DNA of 44,149 nt, taken from Billgrantia bachuensis (GTDB lineage Bacteria; Pseudomonadota; Gammaproteobacteria; Pseudomonadales; Halomonadaceae). Position 1 is the stretch's first letter. Each line of letters opens with the position of its first letter. Positions 24,960-33,409 of the stretch are shown here, piece by piece. The position numbers and the translations under genes are program-made. The stretch lies in the NCBI RefSeq assembly GCF_011742165.1, contig NZ_JAAQTO010000060.1, forward strand, positions 1 through 44,149, read 5' to 3'. A model generated the notes under the pieces. It was not told where the DNA came from and did no database searches. It saw only the letters and a program-made list of their open reading frames with translations.

Positions 24960-25435
24960 TGCCGCGCCCCCTCGAGCCGCCGGGTGATATCCTCGACCAG
25001 GCCGCGGGAAGCGGACTCGATCAGATCCAGCACCTCCTCGAAGCCCCGTTCGCCACCGTAGTAGGGGTCGGGTACCGGGCGGTCGACCTGACCGGCAAAG
25101 TCGAGAAAAAGGCCGATGTGGGCCTGACACGCCTCGGGACACTGCTGGCGCAGCGCCGCCAGGTTGTCGTGATCCATGGCCAGAAGGTAATCGAAGCGGT
25201 GGAAATCCTCGGCCGATAGTTGGCGCGCGCGAACCTCGCTCAAGTCGATACCGCGTCGACGAGCGGCCTCCGCGGAGCGCGGGTCCGGCGGATTGCCCAC
25301 GTGCCAGTCACCGATGCCGCACGAATCGACCTCGACACGATGCGCCAGCCCTGCCGACTCGAGCTCCCGACGAAACACGCCTTCGGCGGTGGGTGAACGA
25401 CAGATATTGCCGAGGCAGACGAACAGAACGCGCAT
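24956..25435 (-). CDS. Low-molecular-weight protein tyrosine phosphatase
   Basis: A 159-aa cytosolic phosphatase with the N-terminal P-loop CLGNICRSP (C-x5-R-S) near residue 7 and the C-terminal acid loop DPYYGG. Family members dephosphorylate tyrosine kinases of exopolysaccharide systems or other phosphotyrosine proteins; no kinase is nearby, so the target is unknown. The ATG at 25435 (MRVLFVCLGN) has AGGAGGAG about 6 nt upstream. From memory, the kdsB-ptp-murB order is the same in P. aeruginosa. Confidence 0.94.
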   Translation of the reverse strand: MRVLFVCLGNICRSPTAEGVFRRELESAGLAHRVEVDSCGIGDWHVGNPPDPRSAEAARRRGIDLSEVRARQLSAEDFHRFDYLLAMDHDNLAALRQQCPEACQAHIGLFLDFAGQVDRPVPDPYYGGERGFEEVLDLIESASRGLVEDITRRLEGARH

Positions 25436-25449
25436 GAGTCTCCTCCTGC

Positions 25450-26223
25450 TTACGAATTCTCGGTCAGCAAGGCCCTGACACGCTCCAGGTCCTCGAACGT
25501 GTCGACACCGGCCGGATTGGGCTCGGCAGCCAGGGCCACCTGGATGGCATGGCCGTGGTGCAGCGCCCGGAGCTGCTCCAGCTGCTCTAGTTGCTCCAGC
25601 GCCGAGGGGCTCCAGTCGCGATACTCCGCCAGGAAAGCGGCGCGGTAGGCGTAGAGTCCGATATGGCGTAACCAAGCATCGGTTTCGAGCCATTCGGGGC
25701 GCGTGGCGAACGAGTCGCGGTCCCAGGGAATAGGGGCGCGCGAGAAATAGAGAGCACGGCCGGAAAGTGCCCGCACCACCTTGACCACGTTGGGATTGAA
25801 CAACGTCTCGACGTCGGCGATAGGCTCGGCAAGGGTCGCGATGGAGGCGCCGGGGTCGTCATGCAGCCGCATGGCGACCTGGTCGATCAAGCGCGGCGGT
25901 ATCAGCGGTTCGTCGCCCTGGACGTTGACCAGCACGGCATCGTCGGCGAGCCCAAGATGATCGGCGACCTCGGCCAGACGGTCGGTGCCGGAGGGATGGT
26001 CGGCGCGGGTCATGACCACCTCGGCCCCCAGCGGCAGCATGGCGTCGCGTATACGTGCATCGTCGGTGGCCACCACCACGCGACTGGCTGCGCTTTCGCC
26101 AGCGCGTCGCCAAACATGCGCCACCATGGGCTCACCGGCAATGTCGAGCAGCGGCTTGCCCGGCAGCCGCGAAGAGCCAAAACGTGCCGGAATCACCGCG
26201 ATGAAGGCGTTATCCTGCGCCAT
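25450..26223 (-). CDS. kdsB: 3-deoxy-manno-octulosonate cytidylyltransferase
   Basis: This 257-aa enzyme activates Kdo as CMP-Kdo for the lipopolysaccharide inner core. IPARFGSSRLPGKPL is the N-terminal nucleotide-binding motif, and VNVQGDEPLIPP and YFSRAPIPWDRD are diagnostic. The ATG at 26223 forms an ATGA overlap with the Trm112-like gene; the longer frame lies inside that gene. A stretch of repeated Leu-Glu-Gln triplets (LEQLEQLEQL) is present, but the length aligns with E. coli KdsB, so it is not an insertion. Confidence 0.96.
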   Translation of the reverse strand: MAQDNAFIAVIPARFGSSRLPGKPLLDIAGEPMVAHVWRRAGESAASRVVVATDDARIRDAMLPLGAEVVMTRADHPSGTDRLAEVADHLGLADDAVLVNVQGDEPLIPPRLIDQVAMRLHDDPGASIATLAEPIADVETLFNPNVVKVVRALSGRALYFSRAPIPWDRDSFATRPEWLETDAWLRHIGLYAYRAAFLAEYRDWSPSALEQLEQLEQLRALHHGHAIQVALAAEPNPAGVDTFEDLERVRALLTENS

Positions 26224-26432
26224 CACGCCTCTCCGGTACGACCGGGCGAAGCCGGCAGCTTCTCGTCGACCTCCATCCGGCGCGCCTCTTCGGGCAGCAT
26301 GACCGGAATGCCGTCGCGCACCGGATAGGCCAGGCCATCGTAGTGGCACAACAGCTCCTGGGCCTTGCGGTCGTACTTGAGCTTGCCCTTGCACAGCGGG
26401 CAGACCAGCATGGCCAGCAATTCCTTGTCCAT
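26223..26432 (-). CDS. ycaR: Trm112-like zinc-ribbon protein (YcaR family)
   Basis: A 69-aa protein of the UPF0434/Trm112 family, with CPLCKGKL near the N-terminus and a second half (LLCHYDGLAYPVRDGIPVMLPEEAR) that is highly typical. Only part of the zinc-ligand set is kept (CxxC then a single Cys). Its molecular role in bacteria is unsettled. GAGGTGA lies 6 nt before the ATG at 26432; an in-frame codon at 26453 is weaker. Between lpxK and kdsB it occupies the same slot as ycaR in E. coli. Confidence 0.9.
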   Translation of the reverse strand: MDKELLAMLVCPLCKGKLKYDRKAQELLCHYDGLAYPVRDGIPVMLPEEARRMEVDEKLPASPGRTGEA

Positions 26433-26499
26433 CGTCTCACCTCTATCGTCCACGAGTTCCGTCCACGAGTTTCATGCTCTCACCCTTTCGACCATACGG

Positions 26500-27510
26500 T
26501 TATCGCAGCCCTGCCAGCCGACTGTCCAGCCAGGCGACGAAGTCCGCCGACGGCTCGGCTTCGACCTCGAGTACCCATCCCTTCGCAAGAGTCATGGCAT
26601 CGCACTTCTCGGCATCCTTGGCCGTCATTATCACCGGCAGATCGTCGTTGAAGGCCAGGTCCTGCGGCGAAAAGCGATGGTGATCGGCGAAGGCATGCGC
26701 GCTTGCTGCTACGCCCAGGTCGTCCAGGGTGGCAAAGAAACGCCCGGGATTGCCGATCCCCGCCACCGCGTGCACCGGTCCCCGAAAAGGCAGCGGATCC
26801 AGAGGAAAGCTCGCACCGTCCGCCAATGAGCGCCAGCGCACCGGAGCCAAGCGAAAGGTATGGGTTCCCTCGGGCAGCGCGAGGATCGTTTCACCATTGA
26901 CCAGCACGGCGTCCACCTCACTCAGGCGCGACAAGGGCTCACGCAGCGGGCCCGCCGGCAGGCAACGTCGATTGCCGAAGCCACGGCGACCGTCCACGAC
27001 CACCAGTTCGACATCGCGCCCCAGTGCCAGATGCTGCAAGCCATCGTCACTGAGCAGGATGTCGCAGCCCCGCTCGAGCAGCGCCCGCGCTCCACGCGGT
27101 CGGTCGGGGTCGACCACCACCGGCAGGCCGGTCTGGCGCGCCAGCATGCGCGGCTCATCACCGCTCTGGGCGATCGGTGTCCGTGTCGTGACATGCAAAG
27201 GATAGTCTGCGCCCTGCCCCGCCTTACCGCCATACCCCCGCGACACGATGCCAGGCCGCCAGCCGCGTTCCGTCAGGTGACGGGCAAGCCAAGCCACCAG
27301 AGGAGACTTGCCCGTCCCACCCAGGGTTACGTTGCCGACCACGATCACCGGTACCGGGGCTCGCCACACCGTGCGGCGACCGTCACGGTAGGCCGCCGCA
27401 CGCCGTGCCATGGCCCAGCGATACACCAACTCGAGCGGGCGCAACGCCTTGAGCCAGGCGGCATCGCCATAGGCCGCCTGCAACCATCGCTCGCCCAGGC
27501 CATGACTCAT
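26500..27510 (-). CDS. lpxK: Tetraacyldisaccharide 4'-kinase
   Basis: This 336-aa inner-membrane-associated kinase phosphorylates the 4' position of the lipid A precursor. The P-loop lies in VGNVTLGGTGKSP, followed by GIVSRGYGGK and DDGLQHLALGRDVE, all diagnostic for LpxK. Its ATG overlaps the msbA stop as ATGA, so lipid A synthesis and export are translationally coupled. The family N-terminal segment that binds the membrane is present. Confidence 0.96.
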   Translation of the reverse strand: MSHGLGERWLQAAYGDAAWLKALRPLELVYRWAMARRAAAYRDGRRTVWRAPVPVIVVGNVTLGGTGKSPLVAWLARHLTERGWRPGIVSRGYGGKAGQGADYPLHVTTRTPIAQSGDEPRMLARQTGLPVVVDPDRPRGARALLERGCDILLSDDGLQHLALGRDVELVVVDGRRGFGNRRCLPAGPLREPLSRLSEVDAVLVNGETILALPEGTHTFRLAPVRWRSLADGASFPLDPLPFRGPVHAVAGIGNPGRFFATLDDLGVAASAHAFADHHRFSPQDLAFNDDLPVIMTAKDAEKCDAMTLAKGWVLEVEAEPSADFVAWLDSRLAGLR

Positions 27511-29264
27511 GGCACCGAGGCTTCCTGGAACTGCAGCCGATGCAGCGCCGCATAGGCGCCATTTTGCGCCAACAATTCGGCATGGCTGCCCTGCTCGACG
27601 ATCCGGCCCTGCTCCATGACAACGATGCGGTCGGCTCGCTCGATAGTGGAGAGGCGATGGGCGATGACCAGCGTGGTCCGCCCACGGCAGACTACCTCGA
27701 GCGCCTGCTGAATATAGCGCTCCGATTCGGTATCCAGCGCCGAAGTGGCCTCGTCGAGCACCAGCATCGGCGAGTCCTTGAAGATCGCCCGGGCAATGGC
27801 GAGGCGCTGACGCTGACCACCGGAGAGCATCACACCGTTGTCGCCGACGATGGAGTCGTAGCCGTTAGGCAGCCGCTCGATGAACTCATGGGCATAGGCA
27901 GCCTTCGCCGCCGCCTCGATGCTGCTGCGCTCGGCCTGCGGTACGCCATAGGCGATGTTGTCGGCCACGCTGGCGTTGAACAGGGTCACCTGCTGCGACA
28001 CCAGCGCAATCTGACGGCGCAACGGTGCCAGGCGGTATTCGTCGATTGGCACGTCGTCGATCAGCACCTGGCCGGCGGTGGGGCGATAGAAGCGTGGCAG
28101 CAACCCGGCCAGGGTCGACTTGCCGCTGCCCGAGCGCCCCACGATGGCAACCATCTCGCCGGGCTCGATGATCGCATTGATGTCCTTGAGGACCTCGGGT
28201 TGATCGTCACCGTAGCGGAAATGCACCCCGCGCAGCTCGACCTTGCCACGCAGTCGTTCGGGTTCGCGAGTGCCCTCATCGGGCTCGGTTGGCACCCGCA
28301 TCAGGCCGAACAGCTCCCCGGCCGCGGCGATCCCCTTCTGGATCTCGCTGTTGATCTCGGTGAGCTGACGCACCGGCTTGGCCATCAGCGATGCGGCGGT
28401 GATGAAGGCGACGAACTCGCCGGGCGTCATGTCTGCCAGCAGCGCGGGCGACATCGCCAGCCACACCAGTATGGCCAGCGATACGGCGATCATCAGTTGG
28501 ATCACCGGCGTGCTGATCGCCTTGGTCAGCGCTTCCTTCATCTTTTGTTGGCGGTTGTAATCGCTGGCCCGGGCGAAGCGCGCTTTCTCAAAGGCCTCGG
28601 CGCCGTGGGTGCGCACCACCCGATAGCCGGTGAGGGCCTCGGAGGCCACATGGGTGACGTCGCCCATGGAACTCTGAATGCGCTGTGAGATGCGCCGAAA
28701 ACGCTTGCTGGCATAGCTCACTACGCCGCCGATCAGCGGCGTCACGGCGAGGAACAACAAGGTCAGCATCCAGTTGGTCCACAGCAGGTAGGTCAACAGA
28801 CCGAGCACGAACAGTCCTTCCCGCAGCAGGATCGTGATGGCGTTGGTCGCCGCCCCGGTAACCTGCTCCACGTGGTAGGTGACCCGCGAGATCAGATGAC
28901 CGCTGGAGTGGGAGTCGAAGAATCTTCCCGGGAGATGCAGCATGTGGTTGAACACGTTGCAGCGCAGGGCATGAACCACGTTGCGTGCCACGTTGCTCAT
29001 GAAATAGGTGCCAAGGAACGTACCCAACCCCCTGACCGCGAACATGAACACTACGAACAGCGGCAGGAAGAGACGAAAGGAGGCATCGGGGTCCTGAATG
29101 CCGTCGATCAGGCGCTTCATCATTTCGGCCAGGGCCGTACTGGAGGCCGCATAGAGCGCGTAGCCGACGATCGCCAGGGAAAAGGAGATCCAGTGTGGCT
29201 TCACGTAGGCCAGCAGCTGCTTGTAAAGGGCCCAGCCCGAGTATTGGGTCCGGTCTTGAGTCAC
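27507..29264 (-). CDS. msbA: Lipid A export ABC transporter MsbA
   Basis: This 585-aa half-transporter flips core-lipid A across the inner membrane. Six membrane segments occupy about residues 25-310, with the ATPase domain C-terminal: Walker A GRSGSGKST, Q-loop, signature LSGGQRQRLAIARA, Walker B MLVLDEATSALD and H-loop VIAHRLST. Length and order are those of E. coli MsbA (582 aa). Its ATG overlaps the exbD stop by 4 bp, and its stop overlaps lpxK. Confidence 0.96.
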   Translation of the reverse strand: MTQDRTQYSGWALYKQLLAYVKPHWISFSLAIVGYALYAASSTALAEMMKRLIDGIQDPDASFRLFLPLFVVFMFAVRGLGTFLGTYFMSNVARNVVHALRCNVFNHMLHLPGRFFDSHSSGHLISRVTYHVEQVTGAATNAITILLREGLFVLGLLTYLLWTNWMLTLLFLAVTPLIGGVVSYASKRFRRISQRIQSSMGDVTHVASEALTGYRVVRTHGAEAFEKARFARASDYNRQQKMKEALTKAISTPVIQLMIAVSLAILVWLAMSPALLADMTPGEFVAFITAASLMAKPVRQLTEINSEIQKGIAAAGELFGLMRVPTEPDEGTREPERLRGKVELRGVHFRYGDDQPEVLKDINAIIEPGEMVAIVGRSGSGKSTLAGLLPRFYRPTAGQVLIDDVPIDEYRLAPLRRQIALVSQQVTLFNASVADNIAYGVPQAERSSIEAAAKAAYAHEFIERLPNGYDSIVGDNGVMLSGGQRQRLAIARAIFKDSPMLVLDEATSALDTESERYIQQALEVVCRGRTTLVIAHRLSTIERADRIVVMEQGRIVEQGSHAELLAQNGAYAALHRLQFQEASVP

Positions 29265-29689
29265 GGTGTCTCCGCTTGCGTGGATGTTGCCTGTGTTTCG
29301 CGGGTGGCGATGCGAACTTGACGGATGCCGAGCAACCCCGCCTGGTCGAGTGCTCGCACCACGTCGGCATGCACCGCCCGGGCATCGGCCTCGACCACCA
29401 GCCCGTGCAGTCTGGCCTGGTCGGCCTCGGCAGCCAGTGCCTCGCCAAGCTCGTTGGCGGCCAGTTCACGCTCGCCCAGCCGGTAACGCCCCTGCTCGTT
29501 CACCACCAGTGTGACCGGCGAGACCTCGAGGTCGACTCCGGCAGCACTCTCGGGAAGCGTGAGCTCGAGCGCCTGGCGGGTCTCGAAAGTGGTCGATACC
29601 ATGAAGAAGATCAACAACAGGAAGACCACATCGATGAGCGGCGTGAGGTTGACCTCCACCGGATCACGCCGGCGGCGAGTGAACTTCAC
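29261..29689 (-). CDS. exbD: ExbD/TolR-family proton channel subunit
   Basis: This 142-aa protein has one N-terminal membrane span (LTPLIDVVFLLLIFFMVST) carrying the essential Asp20, and a periplasmic domain (ALELTLPES...). ExbD with ExbB turns proton-motive force into mechanical work on TonB or related partners. The start is GTG, overlapping the exbB TGA as GTGA. No tonB gene lies in the window. The exbB-exbD-msbA-lpxK grouping is, from memory, shared with P. aeruginosa (annotated there as ExbD/TolR-like), so the partner system is uncertain. Confidence 0.9.
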   Translation of the reverse strand: MKFTRRRRDPVEVNLTPLIDVVFLLLIFFMVSTTFETRQALELTLPESAAGVDLEVSPVTLVVNEQGRYRLGERELAANELGEALAAEADQARLHGLVVEADARAVHADVVRALDQAGLLGIRQVRIATRETQATSTQAETP

Positions 29690-30354
29690 GAGCCCCGGGC
29701 CTCCGCAGACGGACGCTCTGCCTCACGCTGTTCGCTGAAGCCCAGCTCGCCACGGTAATGGGCGAGGAATTCCACCACCTGGCCTGCCTGCTCCTCCATA
29801 CGCACGGTGATATCCTCGACCCGACGCTGGAAGTAGCGGTGAAACATCAGCGCCGGGATCGCCACGGTGAGGCCCGCTGCGGTAGTGACCAGGGCGCGCG
29901 AAATGCCACCGGCCAGTTCGGCGGTACGCCCGGCACCGTCGGCGGATACGATCACCGCGAATACTTCGATCATGCCTACTACGGTGCCCAGAAGACCGAT
30001 CAGCGGGGTTATGGCGGCAATGGTGCCCAAGGGGCTCAGAAAGCGCTCCATGTCGTGGATGACAGCGGTAGCGGCCTCCTGCAGCCGCGCCCTGACCTGC
30101 TCGTGACCCAGCCGCGCATTGCGCAACCCGGCAGCCAGCACGCCACCCAGCGGCGAATGGCCCTCGAGCCAGTAGAGGTTGACCTGGCCGCGTGCCACCA
30201 ACGAGCAGACTTCCTGGCCCAGACCGTAAGGCGCGATGCGCTTGGCACGCAGGGTCCAGAGACGTTCGATGATGATCACCGTCGCCAATAGCGAACATCC
30301 CAGCAGCGGAATCATCAGCCAGCCGCCAGCGATGAGCGCATCCATCATGTCCAT
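29686..30354 (-). CDS. exbB: ExbB/TolQ/MotA-family proton channel subunit
   Basis: This 222-aa protein has three membrane segments: about residues 10-30 (GWLMIPLLGCSLLATVIII), and two around LSPLGTIAAITPLIGLLGTVVGMIEVF and GISRALVTTAAGLTVAIPALMF. The GLLGTVxGM motif and the conserved Thr of the third helix define the family. The ATG at 30354 follows GAGGGGAAA and is preferred over one 7 codons upstream. It is the partner of the overlapping exbD and lies 33 nt downstream of comEC. Confidence 0.9.
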   Translation of the reverse strand: MDMMDALIAGGWLMIPLLGCSLLATVIIIERLWTLRAKRIAPYGLGQEVCSLVARGQVNLYWLEGHSPLGGVLAAGLRNARLGHEQVRARLQEAATAVIHDMERFLSPLGTIAAITPLIGLLGTVVGMIEVFAVIVSADGAGRTAELAGGISRALVTTAAGLTVAIPALMFHRYFQRRVEDITVRMEEQAGQVVEFLAHYRGELGFSEQREAERPSAEARGS

Positions 30355-30387
30355 CGGTTTCCCCTCTTCACGCAACGACCGTCGCGA

Positions 30388-32679
30388 TCATTGGCGCGAT
30401 TCTACCGCATGGCACCTGCCTTCGACACTGCCGCGGCGCCAGCGCATGTCACGCTCGGCATGCAACGACACCTGCTCTTCGCGGCCCAGCCAGAAGGTCA
30501 CGGCACCATCCAGGGCAGTGCTCCATTGACAACTGCCGGCGCGGCGAAAGCGTCGCACCACTTCGTCGTGGGGGTGTCCGAAGGCGCTGTGTCGGGCAAC
30601 ACTGTAGATCACGTGCCGCGGCATTACCCACTGCACCAGCTGCGGCCCCGAGCTGGTGTGGCTACCATGATGCCCTGCCACCAGTAGCGTGACCGGCAGC
30701 TCCACGTCGAGCAGGAACATACGCTCGATCTCGCGCCCGACGTCACCGGTAATCAACAAGCGATCGCTGCCAGCCGTCACTTCCAACACACAGGAGCGAT
30801 CATTGCTTGAAAGCTGCTCTGTCTCCTCGGGCGGCCAGAGCACCCGATAGGCCACACCATCCCGCTGCCAGGCTTGTCCGCGCCGGCAGCTCTCGAAGGA
30901 TACCCCGATGGCTTCGCCGGGCGGTGCCAGGAACCTTCCTACCGTATGCTCCGCGGCCAACACGGCAACACCACCGGCATGATCGAGGTCACCGTGGCTC
31001 ACCATCACCTCCTCGAAGTGTTGCCCCGCCGGCCACAGCGAACTCAACGGAGCGAAACCCGAGGCGAAGCTGGGTCCGCTATCGTAGAGCAGACGGTAAT
31101 TGGCACTGCTCAGCTCGATCAGTTGGCCCTGGCCGACGTCCTGCACTCTCACCCGCAGGACGCCTGGCTCGGGTAGAGGTGCCGTCAGCCCCAGCATGGC
31201 CGGCATCAGCAACAACGCAGCCCCAAGGCGCAATGCCTTGGTCAGGCCGGGAAGCGCCCACAGCAGTGCCACGAGGCCGAGCATGAGGGCCAGCGGCAAG
31301 ACCTGCTCCGGCGAGGGCCACCACAGCGGCAGGCGCTCCACGGCCAGCTCCAGCAACCCTACCAGCAGCCGGGCGGCGTACTCGAAGAGCCACCAACACC
31401 AGTCGCCCAGGTATGGAAGGGGCGCGAGCAGCCAGCCCAGCAGACCGAGCGGCACCAGCAGGAGGCTAACCAGCGGCACCGCCACCAGGTTGACCAACGG
31501 CGCCGCCGGGGCCAGCCTGGCGAATGCCAGCAGTACGGCGGCCGCCATCAGCGGAGCCAGCAGCAACTGAGTACGCACCAGCCCCCAACCCCAGCCGGAC
31601 ACGCCCCGCGGCCTTGGGCGTCCCTGCCAGATCAGGATCAGCAGCGCCACGGCCAGGAACGACAGCCACAGCCCCGGGCGCCACGCCGACAGAGGGTCGA
31701 GCAGTACCACCAGCCCCAGGGCCAGCCACCACGCCTGCCACGGGCCGGGGGCATGCCGCCCGCTGGCCACCCATAGCCCCACCAGCGTCATGATCATGGC
31801 GCGCATGGCCGGTGGCTGCAGCCCCGCCAGCCAGGCGTAGCCGACGGCCGCGACACCCGACAGCCACCATGGCCATACCGCCATTCGCCAGCGGCGCGGC
31901 ACGACCAGCCGAGCCAGAGCGCGGGAAGCCAGCAGCACGAAGGTCGCCACCAGCCCCACGTGCAGACCGGAGATCACCACCAGATGGGTCGTGCCGCTGG
32001 CGTTGAGCAGATCCCAGTCGTCGCGCCCGAGCCGCTCGCTCGCCCCTAGGGTCAGGGCGGCCAGCCAGCGCCGGGTCTGCGGGGAGAGCTGCCGTTCGTC
32101 GAGGTAGCCGAGCGCCCGCTGGCGCAACGACGTCGGCGCCGCCGCCAGCCGCTCGGCGGCGGGCTCGCTGCGCACGTAGCCGGTGGCCTGGATCCCCTCG
32201 CGCCAGAGCCAGGCGCCATAATCGAAGGTACCGGGGTTGGCGAAACCCGCCGGCGGCCTCAACCGCACGGTCATGGCCCAGCGCTCTCCCGGCTCGATCT
32301 CGGGCGCCTCGAAGTAGCTCAGCCGCACCCGACGCAGGGAATCGCACGGCAGCCTGGCGGAGTCCCATGGCCGGCACGCATCGACGCGCACCATCAAGCG
32401 GCTGAGACGCCCCTCCTTTTCGACGGATTCGATGCGCCCCTCCAGGGCGAGATCGGCTCGCAGCAACCCGTCGGGCAGCACAGCACCCTGGGCCAGCAAT
32501 ACCTGGGACGCCGCGAAGGCAATGACCGCCCCCAGGGCGACAGCCCGCCATTCGCCTCGCGCAACCAGAAACAGCAGGCACAACGACCAGGCTTCGAACA
32601 GCCCTGACGGCGCCCAGCGTCCCAACCCCACGCCGACCAGCGCTGCCAGCGCCAGCGGCATTGCCATACCCAGTCGCAC
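30388..32679 (-). CDS. comEC: ComEC/Rec2-family DNA uptake channel
   Basis: This 763-aa polytopic membrane protein carries transforming single-stranded DNA across the inner membrane. It has an N-terminal DUF4131-like part, a central multi-span competence domain (GTTHLVVISGLHVGL is the family hallmark), and a C-terminal metallo-beta-lactamase-like domain with HGDLDHAGG and VAGHHGSHTS, presumed to degrade the non-transported strand. The frame opens with GTG at 32679, 2 nt from GAGGGA; ATG codons at 32667 and 32661 are alternatives. It heads the envelope operon and has a possible 10-codon leader ORF upstream. Confidence 0.93.
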   Translation of the reverse strand: MRLGMAMPLALAALVGVGLGRWAPSGLFEAWSLCLLFLVARGEWRAVALGAVIAFAASQVLLAQGAVLPDGLLRADLALEGRIESVEKEGRLSRLMVRVDACRPWDSARLPCDSLRRVRLSYFEAPEIEPGERWAMTVRLRPPAGFANPGTFDYGAWLWREGIQATGYVRSEPAAERLAAAPTSLRQRALGYLDERQLSPQTRRWLAALTLGASERLGRDDWDLLNASGTTHLVVISGLHVGLVATFVLLASRALARLVVPRRWRMAVWPWWLSGVAAVGYAWLAGLQPPAMRAMIMTLVGLWVASGRHAPGPWQAWWLALGLVVLLDPLSAWRPGLWLSFLAVALLILIWQGRPRPRGVSGWGWGLVRTQLLLAPLMAAAVLLAFARLAPAAPLVNLVAVPLVSLLLVPLGLLGWLLAPLPYLGDWCWWLFEYAARLLVGLLELAVERLPLWWPSPEQVLPLALMLGLVALLWALPGLTKALRLGAALLLMPAMLGLTAPLPEPGVLRVRVQDVGQGQLIELSSANYRLLYDSGPSFASGFAPLSSLWPAGQHFEEVMVSHGDLDHAGGVAVLAAEHTVGRFLAPPGEAIGVSFESCRRGQAWQRDGVAYRVLWPPEETEQLSSNDRSCVLEVTAGSDRLLITGDVGREIERMFLLDVELPVTLLVAGHHGSHTSSGPQLVQWVMPRHVIYSVARHSAFGHPHDEVVRRFRRAGSCQWSTALDGAVTFWLGREEQVSLHAERDMRWRRGSVEGRCHAVESRQ

Positions 32680-32715
32680 TCCCTCGCCCCCTTCTTCCCC
32701 AGCCCCAGGCCCGAT

Positions 32716-32748
32716 TCACTCCGTTGAGCCACATTCCGCCCCCAGCAT
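32716..32748 (-). CDS. Possible 10-codon leader ORF before comEC
   Basis: On the minus strand an AAGGAGG ribosome binding site lies 6 nt before an ATG that opens a 10-codon frame (MLGAECGSTE, then TGA). It ends 36 nt before the comEC start. A possible promoter upstream reads TTGGCT, 19-nt spacer, TATTAT (32772-32777). This ribosome binding site is stronger than that of comEC itself. It may be a leader peptide or a chance feature; there is no homology to lean on. Confidence 0.3.
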   Translation of the reverse strand: MLGAECGSTE

Positions 32749-32808
32749 GGCGAGCCTCCTTGCATACATGGATAATACCCGGGTCCCGAAGCAGCGAGCC
32801 AACCCGAC

Positions 32809-33348
32809 ATGCCGCGGCGATTCCTGCAGCGCTACATGCCCAACCCCGAGACGCTCAGGCGTCAGCGTTCGCTGCGCTTCATGAGTCGTATGATCGGCGA
32901 CCCCGGGCTCTGGGTGCTCACCCGGCGCACCGTGGCCAACGCCTTCTCCGTGGGCCTGTTCAGTGCCATGCTGCCGATCCCCTGCCAGATGGTGGTCGCA
33001 GCCTTCGGCGCCTGGCTCCTGCGCTGCAACCTGCCGCTCTCCGTGGGCCTGGTGTGGATCACCAACCCCTTGACCATGCCGCTGGTTTTCTATGGCAACT
33101 ACCGGATCGGCGCCTGGCTGATGGATACCCCGGCGCGGGAGGCGCCCACCCGCGTCTCGACCCGCTGGATCGCCGAACGCACCGCCGAGATTCTGCCCGC
33201 CGTGGCGTTGGGCTCGGTAGCAACGGCCATCGTACTGGCCCTTCTGGCGAACCTGCTGGTACGCCTGGCATGGCGCTGGCATATCTCGCGCAGTTGGAAA
33301 CAACGCACCACGAAGCGTCGCCAGAGACGTCGCGAAATGAACGATTGA
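32809..33348 (+). CDS. DUF2062 family membrane protein
   Basis: A 179-aa protein with two or three membrane segments (residues about 42-66, 72-98 and 132-152). The NPLTMPLVFYGNYRIG stretch and the early VANAFSVGLFSAMLPIP are typical of DUF2062. The C-terminus is strongly basic (KQRTTKRRQRRRE), likely cytoplasmic. Function is unknown. It is divergent from comEC and convergent with lolD; from memory, a DUF2062 gene also lies between comEC and the lol genes in Pseudomonas. The ribosome binding site is weak. Confidence 0.85.
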   Translation: MPRRFLQRYMPNPETLRRQRSLRFMSRMIGDPGLWVLTRRTVANAFSVGLFSAMLPIPCQMVVAAFGAWLLRCNLPLSVGLVWITNPLTMPLVFYGNYRIGAWLMDTPAREAPTRVSTRWIAERTAEILPAVALGSVATAIVLALLANLLVRLAWRWHISRSWKQRTTKRRQRRREMND

Positions 33349-33366
33349 GCCCCTTGGACAAGGGGC
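33349..33366. terminator. Weak hairpin between DUF2062 gene and lolD
   Basis: A 7-bp stem (GCCCCTT with AAGGGGC, GGAC loop) begins directly after the DUF2062 stop codon. No T-tract follows on either strand, so terminator function is doubtful. Confidence 0.3.
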
Positions 33367-33409
33367 ACTGAAAGGAAAGTGAGTCGAAGGCATCTCGGCA
33401 GAACAGGAT

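Noticed and set aside
24960..25142. 61-residue N-terminal extension of murB
   Set aside because: It lies wholly within the phosphatase gene in another frame, has no family resemblance and would give an over-long MurB.
25570..25605. Repeated Leu-Glu-Gln codons in kdsB as a possible slippage insertion
   Set aside because: The stretch aligns at equal length with the corresponding segment of E. coli KdsB, so nothing has been inserted.
32772..32777. GATAAT as a -10 box for the DUF2062 gene on the plus strand
   Set aside because: No acceptable -35 lies at the right distance. The opposite-strand reading (TATTAT with TTGGCT) is slightly better, and even that is weak.
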